A DNA stretch of 64,000 nt, taken from positions 877,001 through 941,000 of the forward strand of contig JALPQD010000213.1 in assembly GCA_023101885.1 (NCBI GenBank), read 5' to 3'. Below the pieces are notes generated by a model. It was not told the DNA's origin, made no database searches, and saw only the letters and a program-made list of their open reading frames with translations. Every line of letters begins with the position of its first letter. Position 1 is the stretch's first letter. Made by a program: the position numbers and the translations under genes. Below, one piece after another: positions 21,940-35,685 of the stretch. Origin of the DNA: Typhlomys cinereus (Eukaryota; Chordata; Mammalia; Rodentia; Platacanthomyidae).

Positions 21940-24900
21940 GTAAGACTCTTTTTATGCTCCAATTACTTGCTGCTAATCATCTTTCAAAATATAATGCAGC
22001 ATAATTTGTATTGCGCTTTCAAGATTGCATTTAGCTCAAAGTTATCCATAAGATTCTTTTTAATTATCCAAGTCCTACTCAAATATCATTTCCCTATGTA
22101 TGTTTTAAAATGTTCCTATCAAAGTCTTAAGTCATATTTGTGCAGACTTTATATTATCTATATATTCTATGCCAGTGGCTGCCAGGAATACAAAAAAAAT
22201 GGCAGCTGAGAAATAACAATATTGAATGGCTCTAGTTTAGTGTTTTAGTAAGTCATCCAATATTTGATATTAGAAATATTTATCCATGTCAGGTCATTGT
22301 GGAGAACCACTTGTATGTGTACATTGTGCACTCCATCTTGTGAAAGCATTGGCCCATTCTTGTGTTGTGTGCATAGCACACTTAAAGAGCTTCAAGAGAT
22401 CCCAACACCACCTCAGGCTATCACTGGGAGTCCAACATTCTTAGAAGGACCTCACAGTTGATACCAAACCCTTGCTGGTGTCTGTGGACAGTCTCCCTCA
22501 ACTTTGAAGGGAATCGTCCTTGATCTAATTAGTTGGGCCAGCCATGGAAAGGAAAACCAACCCTCCTAAGGGTAAATCTTGTAGCATCAGACATCATAGG
22601 GTGAATTCTAAGCAATTAAGGGATTACTACAAAATGAATATAGATGTCATGAATCAAAGCAAGGCAGATTTCTATACTGTGCATGGTTCTTCCATCTCCT
22701 ATTTCCCTTTAACTGTGTACCTTCAGAATCTGTTTTAGCTTTCAAGTCAGACTTAAAATAAATCCATATACCTATCCACACAGATGTATATATTTATTAT
22801 ACATATATGGGTTGAAGATAATACATAAATACATATAAAAATAATAGTAATGCATGCATCTATATGCTCAAGACTTCAAATTATTTTGACATTTTTATGC
22901 ACCAGTTATGTCAGTTTGATGGCTTGTTTTTCTGCCCGTGGGTAACATTCTGGTTTATTTTCATTCCCATCCCTTCAGGACATCCATGTCTGTCATGGTC
23001 CTGGCATTTGTTTAGCCGCCTCCCTTTCTCACACCCTCCTCCACTGGTGGCTTCACATGCAAGGCCTCTCTAGCACCTCCCCACCTCCACATCCCACCTG
23101 AATTTCCTTTCAGAACTTCCCACCACCGAATGCTGTGTGCAGCAGAGGAAAGTGAACATAATTGGTGACTTCTGCCAGTCCAGTTGGTGCTCCAGCCAGC
23201 CGCCAGGAGAAGTAGAGGATTCCTCCCCACCCCCAAACCTCCCGTAGTTGAGTTCTGGCACTGTGATGTTAGAAAAACAGATCTGTTGCCCTGGATTCTG
23301 TAGGGGATGACAGGAATGATTAATGGGCTGCTGGCCTGATCTGAAGAAAGATTAGAACAAATGAATGGAAACAGGTTGTCTGGGACAGGGGACTTCTAGG
23401 CAGGAAGGGACCCTTGGCAGGGCACTCTCCCACCCACACCACTGTCTCTGCCTTGGGTGAGTGCTTTCTACTGGGCATGCCACCTGGGGGCTCAGCCCAT
23501 GCTGAGCTGGCAGACACAGGCGGCAGCATCGACCCTTCAGAGGCCAAAGGCCCAAGGATGGATTGATAAAGTGATCCTGTCCTGTCCACTTTGGTTTACT
23601 GAGGCTTGATTTGTAAGGACACATGTGCTCGTGAGACCGTTACAGGCATCCTGCTTGTGTGTCGAGGTCACATTTCCCTCAGGACAACACTGAGCATATC
23701 AGACTTGGTTAGAAATCCTACAGTCTCCCTGTTTTACCCAGGCATTCTGCTTCCACAAATTCAGCCATTCTGATTGAAAAAAAAAAATGAAAAATTATAA
23801 TGGCACTGAAAGTACGGAGACAGTTTTCTTATCCTTACACCCCATATAGCACACCGTAAACTACAACAGCCATTTACATTTCATTTGCATTTTGTGCTGT
23901 ATATCAAAAGTAATCTAGAGATGTTTAAAGTACTAGGAAGGATATGTGTGTAAGTTATAAACAAGGTGATAACATTTTTATGCAAGGAACTTGAGTATTA
24001 TTTTGATATCTTGGAGGGGTGTCCTGGATCTAGAACCCCACTGATGTTTGAACATTGGCTATATGCATAAAATTTATAGTAATGGCTATATGCATAAACT
24101 TTTGTTATTTGGGTGTCCTGAAAGTACTTCAATGAAAAGTGCTCACTAAAGCACATTTTAGTTTTGATTTGAGGCTCTGTAGGTAAAGATTTATTCCACA
24201 TATATGTTGCCTAGTTGTAAGAGATCTCAGACATAGTAAGGACCTCAAGGAAGGCTGTTTCTGCCTTTAAGCTAAGAAAGTATGATTTTTATTGAATTTT
24301 TTTCTGTTATTAAATAATAACATAATGTCATGATAATGAATCCAGAGCCATTTCTGCTACTTAGAGATAGGAACTGTGGAGAAAATGCTTTTTAAGGACA
24401 CTTTTATGTGCATGTGTGTGTCTGTACATGCATTTTTGCTTCCTCCTCTTCTGTTTTTCACATCACTATGGGTAATCCAGTTGTCGTTGTCATTGTTTGC
24501 AAGATATGTTGCTTTCAGGGACCATTCAATGGACTGGTCAGTAGCCCTTAGTATTTTGTTGGAGCTTTACATTATGGCAATACGACTCTGATTTCCCCAA
24601 GAATGCCACTGAGAGAACTGTTTTAACAGCACGTTTGATTCTCAGACTACCTGGGCCAGAAAGAGGCAGGGAGGCTGTGATGCGGGAACTCAGCATCCTC
24701 ACTGCCTGGCCTTCCACCTATGAATATGCCTTATCTGACAATGGTGATGGGCACTTAACTGCTTGTTCTCTATGATCTGCTGAAGACAAAATGCTGCTTC
24801 TGGTCTTTATTCGTCAAAATGACATCTCATTCATGTGCCAGTTGCTCACTTTGGCATTATAGGGCATAAGAGTTTTATGGTGCCTGGAAACACACTTTTA

Positions 24901-25289
24901 AACTAAGTGACTTTTTCTATACCCAGACCAAGCTTCTCTTTCATTGGCATAGAATAGCGAGTTCACTGCACAGGTGCTAATGGAACCATTCTGGTCAGAA
25001 CAACTACTTCAGGGTCTCTTTCTGACCCTGCAGGTACTAGAAGTAAAGGTGGGACCCCACAGTAAGTGAAGAATACAAAGAATTTTTCCTTCTGTTTTCT
25101 GATACAGCATAGAATGATAGCTTCATATTCTTGTCTCTATTTCCCCTGATACAAAACACATACATTGTGGGATTACTTTAGTGTGCTCTAGTGGTAAATA
25201 TTAATTTTTTATGAATGTAAATCACATGCTTTCCTAGGAATCTTCCGTGTGTCTATATACATGGATCACAGTTTGTAAAAAAAAGTCAA

Positions 25290-25720
25290 TGTCATAGTTT
25301 GATTTAGGTGTCAACTTGACGGTGGAGGGTTCTTCTGGGCACATTTGTAGAGAATTAGTAGTTAAGCCCAGAATGAACCTCCAGGAGATTGTGTAATTGA
25401 TGGGAGGACCCATCCCATGATAGATGAGACTAGTCCCAGGGCAGATAAATATGATGGAGAGCATTGGTTGAGAAAGTTGGCATTCTCCTGTATACTTGGC
25501 CACATATGCTGGTCTGACAAGTGAGAATTGTTTCTCTAGGTAGTTATGTGGTTACATTGTGACCAGTTTCCCTGGTACCTTGTGTTGGTTTGCATTCTCC
25601 TGCCAAGTTGGACAAGGAACTGTAATTGGACTATCATAAGAGAAAATGAAATTCCTTGTTTCTTTATGCTGTTTTGCCATGACTTCATCAGCAACCATGA
25701 AGACAAACTGCTATAGTCAG
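25290..25720 (+). repeat. URR1-like repeat (rodent hAT-Charlie group)
   Basis: Opens with 'tagtttgatttaggtgtcaa' then 'cttgacggtggagg', and contains 'ggaggacccatcccatgata' and 'gagcattggttgagaaag', all in the order of the URR1 consensus as I remember it. It ends near 25718. No transposase is present, as expected for this nonautonomous group. Confidence 0.6.
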
Positions 25721-26894
25721 TTTAAAAGGTAACCGACCTTTTCAGATCTAAGTCCCCAGTTCTTCAGCAGAAGCAGATGGACAGACATGGGAGAATTTAC
25801 CTTGTTAGATTATGCATAAACCTTATCTGCCCTAGGATTAATCCCTGGATCCCATATGACCTGCTGCAAACCCAGCAGTAAGGAGAGAACTCTGCCCCCC
25901 ACTGTGTGGACGCTGTAGCCTGTTCTTGTATTCATTGTTGTTACAAGCGATTAATAATTGGATTTTTGGGAAGGCAGTAGTCACAATATGCCAGATCATG
26001 TTTCTGTCCTCCATGTTTCTTTTGGTTAGGCTGAATATATATTTAAAGAAGTCTGATTCTTTCTTTAGAGATTTCATGAAATCTGCAAAATCTGAAAGTT
26101 CCATTGCTCTGGCTGGGCTTTACTTAATTATTTGTGCTAAATTAAATCTATCTTTTTCCTTATTTTAATTCAAAAGTCACCTTTTGACTATCCCAACTGA
26201 AACATGAAGGCATATAAGATGCTGAGTTATTGACAGAGGGCAATATGGCAAAAATATCCTGCAGTGCATCTGTTTGTATACTGCCCTATGAATAGATTTG
26301 TAAATACACATGATGCTTTATACATGTCACCGTGAACATACACATAGGCCAGGGATATTAGTGGTTTAGGTTGTCTCATTGCTTGCTTAAATCAGACAGG
26401 TGCTAACTCAGTTGGTTCTTAAAAGAACCACTGCAAATCACTGTTCACTTTTTACATGTGACAAAAGATGGCCTAGGTAGGTTAAGAAGAATTTTGGTGA
26501 CCAAGGATTTTTAGGAAGCAGAGGTAGGATTGGAACCCAGGGCTTTCTGGCTTTAGAAGTGGCCTGTGTGATTTCTGGGCTAGATATTACCTATCCTTGA
26601 TGCTCATGACACAGTGACACATGAGTCCAAGGGAGGACCTTATCTGTCATTTCAGAGATGTGTAGAGATTATATGCCTGAGAGATAAGCCTGTTCTAAGG
26701 TGCTAGAGCAAAATTTCCACCTCAGATGGGTGGAACTAACTCCCCATCACAGGCGTTTTGCTTATGGATGATCTAGAATCAAAGCAGTCAAAAGTGTGTT
26801 TGATATCCCAGGGGAGACTTATAACCTTTGTCTTCCTTGGAATCCACTTGAGTGGTCTGGAAAACCCTAGGTCTTTTTTCAAAGATTTTATTTA

Positions 26895-26898
<4 letters not shown>

Positions 26899-26948
<50 letters not shown>
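26899..26948. repeat. (TG)n microsatellite
   Basis: About 25 uninterrupted TG units forming the tail of the antisense SINE. Confidence 0.95.
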
Positions 26949-26949
<1 letters not shown>

Positions 26950-27091
26950 CAGAGGGTACTGTGTGTCCCTCTGGGGGACCAAAGATGGTTTTGGGAATCA
27001 TCCTGGATTGGATCTACCTCCATTTTGCTTCATTCTAGCATTTCCCAGGCTCTGTCCACCATGGCTGGAAGTGCAGGCCACCACCATTTCT

Positions 27092-27238
27092 TTTCTTTTT
27101 TTTTTTATCATTATTTCTGCTCATACAAACTTAATAGGTACGCCGTTTCTCTCCCTCCCTTCTCCTCCCCCCGACCCCCTCCTCCCCCTCCCCTCACCCC
27201 TCCCTCCCCATCCGCCAGTGCCTCCCCCCCAATCCCTG
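27092..27238 (-). mobile_element. Very short LINE-1 3' end nested in the SINE
   Basis: Only about 147 bases: T-rich tract, 'ctgctcatacaaacttaata' (27119-27138) and the C-rich tract. The duplication 'gccaccaccatttct' flanks it at about 27077-27091 and 27240-27254, so it is an independent insertion and not a SINE part. The L1 truncates inside its own G-rich tract. Confidence 0.8.
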
Positions 27239-29010
27239 GGCCACCACCATTTCTGCCTAGCGTTTTTACATAGGATCTGGATCGGAATTCAGGACCTTCT
27301 AACCCCTGAGCCATATCTCCAGCTCGGGAAACCCTAGTTCTATGCTGATCTGTGGTTGAAATGTGTATTTCCTTACTTTGGGAGGATATTTTTAGATGAT
27401 TTAGGAGTATTTTTCAGAGGGGGGAGGGGAATGAATGTTAATTACAACTGATGAAAAAAGTAATTAAACATTTTTCCATTAAAGACTGATGTTTTTGAGG
27501 GAAGGAAGGAAGGAGTAAAGGAGAAGAACTCTGGACAGAATACTTGTCTGCAGATGGCCTTAAAACAGTAGCAATCAGTGAGACAGGCCCACATTTCTGG
27601 TCAGGGATTTATCTTGTCTGCTTCAAATTAGTTCAAGAAAAATATTACTATATAATGTGTTGTGGTCCCAACTATAAACATGGATTTTTGTTTTAATTTT
27701 GTTTTGTTTTGCTTTTATAGATTTGTGCACTATTATCCAAGACTGTCTCTTAAAATAAGTAGCACTATATTATGATATAAATGCATTTTCCCTATGATAA
27801 AATAGCATTTACCCAACAGGTGGCATCATTGGAAGATTACAGCAAAGACGTCATGATGCTTCTAAAATTGGATTGCTTTATGTAATTTTGTCATTCTATG
27901 AATCATTCAGGAATACATCTATTACACTGAGAGGGGCTGGTATGTGGGGTATTGATGGAGTCCTTACTTTATTAAAGTTTTGCCTAGACCTTTGGTGCTA
28001 AAAAGCAATCTCAATCTACCATTTATCAATGGCCATCTTCATAAAGCCATGTTTTTAACATCTGTGACTTTTTTCATGAACTTTTTGGGTGTAGGAAAAT
28101 GAATATTTTCCCTTTCTTTATAGTTGACAGGGCTTGTAATATGATCAATAACTTAAGGCAGCAGTCAGTTTCCCCAGTCAACTCTCCACTTATTTTCAGT
28201 GATATCCTTTATTTAAGGCTCTTTTGCTTTAAGAGATCCTAGAACATCCTAAAGCATATAAAATAATTTTACTTTGAACTTAAGACAACAATAGTAATAA
28301 AACCATCTCTTTCAATGTGCTCCAGAGACCAAATTGGGTCACCAGACAAGGTTTGAATAAAGACAGCTTTGTGCACTGGGCTACCTCACTGATCTGTACA
28401 ATTCTCTCTTAATATGGAAGGCTACTAAGAATGCTTTGAAGAATATTTTAAAGTTTTCTCTGAGTTTTTTAAAATAAGAACAATTCATCATTCCACATTA
28501 TGATTATAATTTTTACAGCATAATTGCACCTTCTATTGACAACTTCTCAGGCATTAACTAATTATGCCATTTAATAAAATTACAGTAATTGCATTTAAAA
28601 GATTATCCCTTGAAAATGTAAATGGACACAATGAGCATTTTAGCATATTTTCATGTTTATATTTTCAAACTTATCTTTAATTGCACTTCTAGACAAAAAT
28701 CATAAGATATACTGACCAAAGTCACTTGACATTTTGAAGCATCCAAATTTTAACTCATAAGCACGTTCTCTATTATTTTAACCCTACTATAGAATCCATG
28801 GCTATGTTCATATAGCCAGGTGAGAAAGTGTGTGTGGAATTAATTCTGTCCTTGGTATTGTTGTCCTAGCCCCTATAAGTGGAACACCCTGTCACTCTGT
28901 CACTATTACTACTCAGTCTAAATCTTTCTCTTGGGGTATACTCTGAGCACCATCTCACTTTGAACTTGAATAACAGCTGAATTACTAGAATCAACTCTTC
29001 CAACATACAT

Positions 29011-29060
<50 letters not shown>

Positions 29061-29062
29061 TA
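29011..29062. repeat. (TG)n microsatellite
   Basis: About 26 TG units with one TA interruption near the right end. Confidence 0.95.
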
Positions 29063-30449
29063 TGCAAATGCACAAAGCACACACACGTTGAAAAATTTTA
29101 TGTATTTATTTATGTCTGTTGGAGAGAGAGAGGAGAAAAGGAGAACAAGAGAGTTTCTTTGTAAAGAGCATGCTGTATGATGGATAAAAGTGATATACTT
29201 AGTGTCCTGTGTTGTGGCAAATGCTCAAGAACCAATCTCTTCAAGGACTGGTTGATTGTGTATAAAGCACCAAACACCAAAGCCTGGAGTTCTACCTTCA
29301 TTTTCATGATAATGGCTTCACACTTGCCCTGATGAATCAGATGAACCAAGCTTTTCACGTCAGAACCTGGAGAGATTCTATTTGTATGATACATGATCTC
29401 TGTGAACTAGCTCTCTGGGTGGTTACAGTGTATTATGAGCTGTACAATGATCATGGCCCAGTCTTAAAATCTTAGTGCTCTAGTGTGGTTCTGGGTACGC
29501 AGTAGGCCTCTAAGCAGTGCTTCTTGGAAGGATGTCAGAATCAACGCAAATCAAATTGTGTGCTATCAGAGACATTTCATTTTGTTTCATTTCTTCTCTG
29601 ACCATTACAACCTGTGACCCCACTGGTAGGTAAAGTCTGAGACCATCTGACAACTGTTATTATCATCTTGCCTCATACGCATCTTTCTGACCCTATCTTT
29701 CTAGGGTGGTGCTAATTAGTAACCAAATGGTCAAAAGCCAGGTAGCCACAGGGGCTCTAGATGAAGTCCAGCACAGGCAGGTCTGTCACCAGGATGTACA
29801 TCACCAGTCTCAGAAGCTCAGGGTATTTTACTTCTAATTTTTGAAGAACTGAGAGCTTTTTCACTTTTCCATCTGCTTCTTCATCGTGATGCCTTCATCG
29901 TGATTCAATCATTTAGAGTAATGCAAGACTGGGAGAGGCTATTTAGATATAGAGAGAGGGGATGACACGTGTGGAAACAGCCACCATCATTCCCCATGTA
30001 GGTTTTGACCTGTTGAAACACTGGGGGCTGCGCCTATATGCCTGGCTAATTTGATTCTGCCTTTCTGTTGCAGTCAGTGCTTTATTTGTTTCTAAGCTGT
30101 CATTTTTGTTAGTGTCTCTGGCTGATCTTTTGGGGCTCCGCATCAGGTGGCATGTGTGCGCACATTGTCTGCCTGGGCTCAGCCAACGGAAAGCCTTTTA
30201 TTGCTGTGTGATGTGGGCGTGCTTGCCTGGGTAGCCTGTAATTAGACCCACCACAGGTGACAGTTACAAGAGAGCCCGGTAATCATTGGAGCTGCCTGAT
30301 CTGATGTTTATGGAGAGCAACCTTCTTTGTGGTCTGGTTTGGGTTTACTGCCATGGATTGTGCTTTGACCATTTGATTTATGATTTTGAAAGGTATGTTC
30401 TATTACGTCTCCAGCTCTCTAGAGATCCTGTCACCAGCTTTTAAACAAA

Positions 30450-30450
<1 letters not shown>

Positions 30451-30487
<37 letters not shown>
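30451..30487. repeat. (TG)n microsatellite
   Basis: About 18 TG units followed by 'cacgcgcatgcg'. Confidence 0.95.
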
Positions 30488-31887
30488 ACGCGCATGCGTT
30501 CATTGGCTAATCGTCCATTTCTCACTCATGCATAAAAAGATGCAGATGCATCACAGTCAGCTTCATCACTCAATCCTCTAAGCCATGTGCCTGAGCAACC
30601 TTTACGGACGTTGCGGTTTCTCTGAGATTCTCTCATAATACAAACACATCTTTTTCTTTCAGCCTTTTAAAATGTATTTTCTCTTTTCTTCTTAAGCCCT
30701 TAAAAATTTCTGTTCCCATTTTTTTGGAAAAAATGTGAAAGAAAGAATAAGAAAAGAATTACATTTTTTTTTCAGCACAATCAAGGCTTTAGAGACACCC
30801 AGGGCTGTTTTTAAAAGTAGGAAAGAGAGGGTCACAGAATGCTGCAATTGTGGGTGAGGGGGTGTTTCCGTTCATCCAGAGGGGCAGAACCCCCTCCAGG
30901 GGGGCATTTCCAAGAACACCTCACTAGATGGCCCAAAGAATTCCCAGCCCTGTACTGTTTTTACAAGCTGTGACTATTTTTGTCATCTCTCCGACAGTTA
31001 CTGCTTTATTTTAGCTCCTGAGTCTGAATCCTGTCCACACAGTAGCCCCCAGATTTTGCTTTTTCAAAAAGAACAATTTTCCCTCAAGTTTTCCATTTGG
31101 AAACTGTTGTGCAAATCCACGGAGTTGCCGCTCAGAAGGAGAATGCCACAGGGACACACGCACCAGCATTGCAATGCCACATGCTCTCAGCTGGCTCTTC
31201 TGTTAGAGCAAATGACTTTTCTCCATTAAGGCATTATGACCATGAGTGAGGTGACGGATGATGACTACAGGACATAGACCACAGCAACTTGGAAGTCTGG
31301 GCTTTCAATGTGTTTTTGTTTTGACTTCTGCTAGAAAAGTCAGTCCTTAATTTATTGGATTTGTTGTATTAACAGTTTGATGAAATACTTTTAAATACGT
31401 CTTCGATTTTTCAAAAAAAAAAACTCAGAATACAAATTCAGTTGCTAATAGCATTATCATTCCTGCTTTGGATTGATTTAGGTTACAATTACAAATATTT
31501 TGAGAAATATTCTGAAGCAAGAGCTATTTCCCTGGGAATGAATCTTTATATATTTCCTTTCTTTTGGGAAAGAAACTTCAACATGCTACCACTGCATACA
31601 CATACCAATTCTACTCTAGAATCTAGAAAAATGAATTATGTGTTCAACTGTTATAAAATAGCTACAAGAACCTACACTAATGTTGCCTCTTTTAGCAAAT
31701 TTAATTTTGCATTTCATTGGCAATTTTCAATTAAAATGCCACCAAAAAAACCTAATTTATTCATGGCTATTTAAACACTCCCTTCCCAAACAAATCAACA
31801 AAGCAAAGAAGTACCAGTAACAGGAAAAAAGCAAAACAAAAATTTAACCATGGACTTGGTACTTGCTTGGGTCCATTTAAAGCGAAT

Positions 31888-31902
31888 CCTGCAGGTGGCG
31901 AT
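31888..31902 (+). promoter_or_regulatory. Possible CTCF-binding core
   Basis: cctgcaggtggcgat fits the CTCF core CCASYAGRKGGCRSY at 13 of 15 positions as remembered. It lies in unique sequence inside the repeat-poor block. A single motif match of this quality is common by chance. Confidence 0.3.
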
Positions 31903-34398
31903 AGAGACTCATAAATGATAAAAATCCCGAGGTTCCTTTCTATTGACTACTTGGGGATTTTAATTTCAGCAATTTATTTTTAATTTGATACAATAATCTG
32001 TAAACAGAAATTATTACATCCATTTAAAAAATTTAATTTCAATTTTGTGTAATTTTCCACTTTTTTTTTTTTGCAATAACTTTGTCTCCCATTCTCTATC
32101 CTGTTCATCTTCATGCAGGAAGAAGATCCAGATAAATGTAGTTAGTTGGTGTTGGTTTCCTATGCCAGTTCACCATCTTATGTGTTTTATTGTGCTCTAT
32201 TTTTGCATAACATGCAGGGAGCATGCAGTCTGTTGCTTATATAGACAATGGTCTCTTTCTCTCTCGTTCTGTGAGTGTGTGTATATGTGTGTGTATTTGC
32301 ACACACAGACATGTGTTCATATTGTGGTATTAAATTTAGTTGTTTTAGAATGCCTTTTCTTTGGTAGCTAGTTAAGTTTAGTTTTAATGGGCTCAGAGTC
32401 ACAGATTCCTTGAAAGGTCTTAGTACTGATTAAAAACACCACATGAACGATTCTCTTAAAACATTTAAGAAAAATACATAGTGGATATAATAAAATTCTG
32501 GCTCTTTTCATGATTTCATTTTGGAAATTAGGAGTCGCGAAAGCAAAGCTAAGGCGTAAAGGAAGTGGGAAATCTTTCTTTGCTGCTAGTTAAGGTTCAA
32601 AAGTTCTTAAATTGCTTTCTGCAAATCTATCTACTCATTTGCCACTTTAAAAAAAAAAAAACGCTTGAGTTTGAGAATGCTAACTCCAGAGTGATGTGCT
32701 TAAGCATAAAGCTAATTTCAACACTCCTATTTTCTTAGAGTCTCATTTAAAAAACCTCACAGTGCGCATTTTCTAAGAGAGAACTGCTGCGATTCTAAGG
32801 AAATGCAATTATTTTGGTTTAAATGCTTTAGACTTTGGAAGTTGCATGTCATCAGCGACCACTGTGATGTTCTCAAGCAAATCTGTGAATTTCAGTCTTT
32901 TGTCTTTCTTCTAAACATCTCATTCAGCCTCATGGTGAAGTTCATTACCAATAAGGTCTTGTATACTATACTAGTGGATCTTGAATTCCTTGTAATAGAA
33001 GAGGGGTAGAAAAGAAAAAAAATACAAGAAAAAGAACTGGACTTCTTATATTCTGTTTCAATTGCTCTTCCAATTACTCATGAGGGAGACAAGTGGAAGA
33101 GGAAGTCAAACCCTCTGAAAACCTATTTTGCAGTCTTCTTATAAAGAATATTCAGCTCTCTGCTCTCTTAGCAGCTGACCGAAATCTAATCCATTAAAAA
33201 TATATCGTGGTAAGCAGTTCTTGAAAATGTTTATAATAAATGGTAAAAGCCAAGCTTCCACTGTGAGATTAGCAGTTGAGGAGGATGTGTGCATGAGGAA
33301 ATATGTTATTGCCTGGCCAGTTGTCCTGCAGAGAAACCTGTAGGACAGACAGAGATTTAAAAGCTGCAGTGTGAGGATTTTTTATTTGATTTCCTCCTTT
33401 GGCTTTCTTTTGCATGTGACAGTGTTGTTTATCACACACGGAGGTTTTCTTCAAAGAATCTATTATGAAATTCATTTTATGGGCCAAAGCCATGACATGT
33501 TTGGGGGAAGTGTTGACCTCATCCCTGCCCCATGGTCATCAAATGACCGATGAATATTAATGTAATTCATGCACTTTTAGAAAAAAGCCTTTGTAGCTTG
33601 AAGAAAGAAATCATTTTTGAAGGGAAAAAAAATCTTCCTGAGCATTGTGGTGACCGTCCAGCTTTCAAAGCTTGACTGCAGTCCAGCATTTGAAAGTGGA
33701 CAGTAGTGCCCATGAATAACACCTTCGTGTGGATAGTACCTAGAAGGAGCACATGCAAAGTGACAAAGAGATCAAATACACTGGCTAAAAAGCCTTAGGG
33801 AAGCATTATGTGTCTGAGGTCTGATCTATTGTCTGCAAGGTCGGAGGGTGTTAATGCACTCTGGAAGATTACACTCCCTCTCTAATTGCTCAGACACTTC
33901 CTTAAGGATTTCAACAGTCACAAAAGGCAGGCTCCTTGTCTTTTTTTCTTCTTTTTTATTTTTTTTTCTAATCTCTCTGTAGCTGAGGTTTATGTCTTTC
34001 TACCTAGCCCGCTTGCTGGAGGGTCCTATCTTCTGGATGAAGAGTGAAAGTCATGATGTGTTGCTTGCCTCACTTTATCACTTATTCCTTAAAGTCCGTC
34101 CTGCTGTGGACACTGGGAAGACAGCAACGCTGTGGTCCACACAGGGGCTGGGAAGGACTGTGGGATATTTGTGTTGACTTTTTGATCACACAGGTTTTCA
34201 TATTCTGTCCTCAGTTCTGTGATGCCCAAGATGACATTTTATATTTGGGGTTTACTGTTGAACTTGTGGAGAATCAGGAACTTGAGCATTTGCTTGGTGC
34301 TATCTCCTCTCCATCAACACTCCACAAAATACCCTTCTCCATATTCTCCCTCAAACTCGCACAGAAAGAGACACAGAGCCCTATATCTGTAATTCAAA

Positions 34399-34580
34399 GG
34401 CACACGTGTGTACATATAGACATACACCTCCCAGATACAGATTCATACTCTCATACCTCCATGGACACAGCTCACATATCCACGCACATAGACACACACT
34501 CCATGTGTACACACATGTACAGACTCACATACCCCACTTCTATACATACAGCTCATATGTACGTACATACATACACACTC
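34399..34580. repeat. Imperfect CA/TA-rich simple repeat
   Basis: Interrupted ACA/CATACA-rich sequence with many 'cacac', 'catac' and 'tacat' words. It is of low complexity and has no clear fixed unit. Confidence 0.7.
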
Positions 34581-35626
34581 ACATGTACTCTGAAATTTTT
34601 ATCTTGAATTAAGTCTTCACAAGACCCATCTATGAACAGACCTGGTAACTTTGAACAGACCTAGGTTGTAAGCTTCAAATAAAGTTCAAGCACATTTTTA
34701 AGTGACTCCTCTCTCCACATTGGAGGATTTGGGAGCTGCTGAAGCTACTTTGATCAGACCCGATCTCGCATTGCATCTTAATGTTTCCTCAATAATACTG
34801 AAAGGCTAAATGAAGGGTTTACCATTTCCTTCAGGTTGGCAGTGTAGAGGGTACTTATGGGCTGTGTGTTTGGAAGAGCCAAGCAGTTGAGTTTGTCAGC
34901 TCTGTGCCCCAAAGAGTGGGGAGGGCAAGCTTGCATTGAACCCAAAAATGATCCGTTCCACTAGGCGCGGGCATGTCATGGAGGGGTAAGAATCCTTCTT
35001 AGATCAGTAACAACTGTGACTACAGATTGCACATGTGGCCCGGAGCCCACAGTATAATATTTATGTAGTTTCAGAAAGAGACCTGGGAGGATTCCCTGCG
35101 ATTCCAAATGGTGCTTTGAATGATGGGGAGTAAAAGATTTTTTTTTAAAAGAACTCCTTGTTTGTCCCTTGAGATTTTTCACACTTTTTAGCTGAAGGCA
35201 CTGTATTTTTACTCATCCTGTATAAAACTGTCACTGTATGTATTCTATGTGTCTTGAAGATTCTAAGCAGAAGACAGAAACAATTGCTGGAGGGAGAAAA
35301 ACACATTCACATCCAAAGATTCAGAAGAGCATTTCTCTAGGATCCCAGCCCCTGCCTCCGCATGGACTCTTTCTCACACTTTTTCTTGCTGTGTGTTATT
35401 TCACACTGTTGGTAGATTGCCCCAAATGTTTCATCTGTATATAAAAATTAAAAATTCAAACAAAAATCTGGCCCACATGAAGAAGAGGCCCTTTGGGCAT
35501 ACGGTTCATTATGCATATTCATTTAATTACTAAAACACTTGTGATGGCTTCTCTGCCCTTGCTTTCCACTTGCAAAGTTGGATTTCTTCAGTTGCACAGG
35601 AAATAGACCACAACATTCTATTTTCA

Positions 35627-35628
<2 letters not shown>

Positions 35629-35682
<54 letters not shown>
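35629..35682. repeat. (GA)n microsatellite
   Basis: About 26 uninterrupted GA units. Confidence 0.97.

Positions 35683-35685
<3 letters not shown>

Larger units (their letters stand above)
26899..27331 (-). mobile_element. B4-like SINE, antisense, carrying a nested L1
   Basis: The head is at the right end: the complement of 27285-27328 reads 'gctggagatatggctcaggg' then a box B-like 'ggtcctgaattccgatcc'. The tail is the (TG)n at 26899-26948. A short duplication (aaaccctag) flanks it at about 26862-26870 and 27329-27337. Without the L1 insert and microsatellite the body matches the SINE at 11020-11309. Confidence 0.75.

Noticed and set aside
26902..27273. Long open frames through (TG)n and C-rich tracts
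   Set aside because: The frame consists of Cys-Val repeats from the microsatellite plus L1 C-rich sequence, so it is a simple-repeat artefact.
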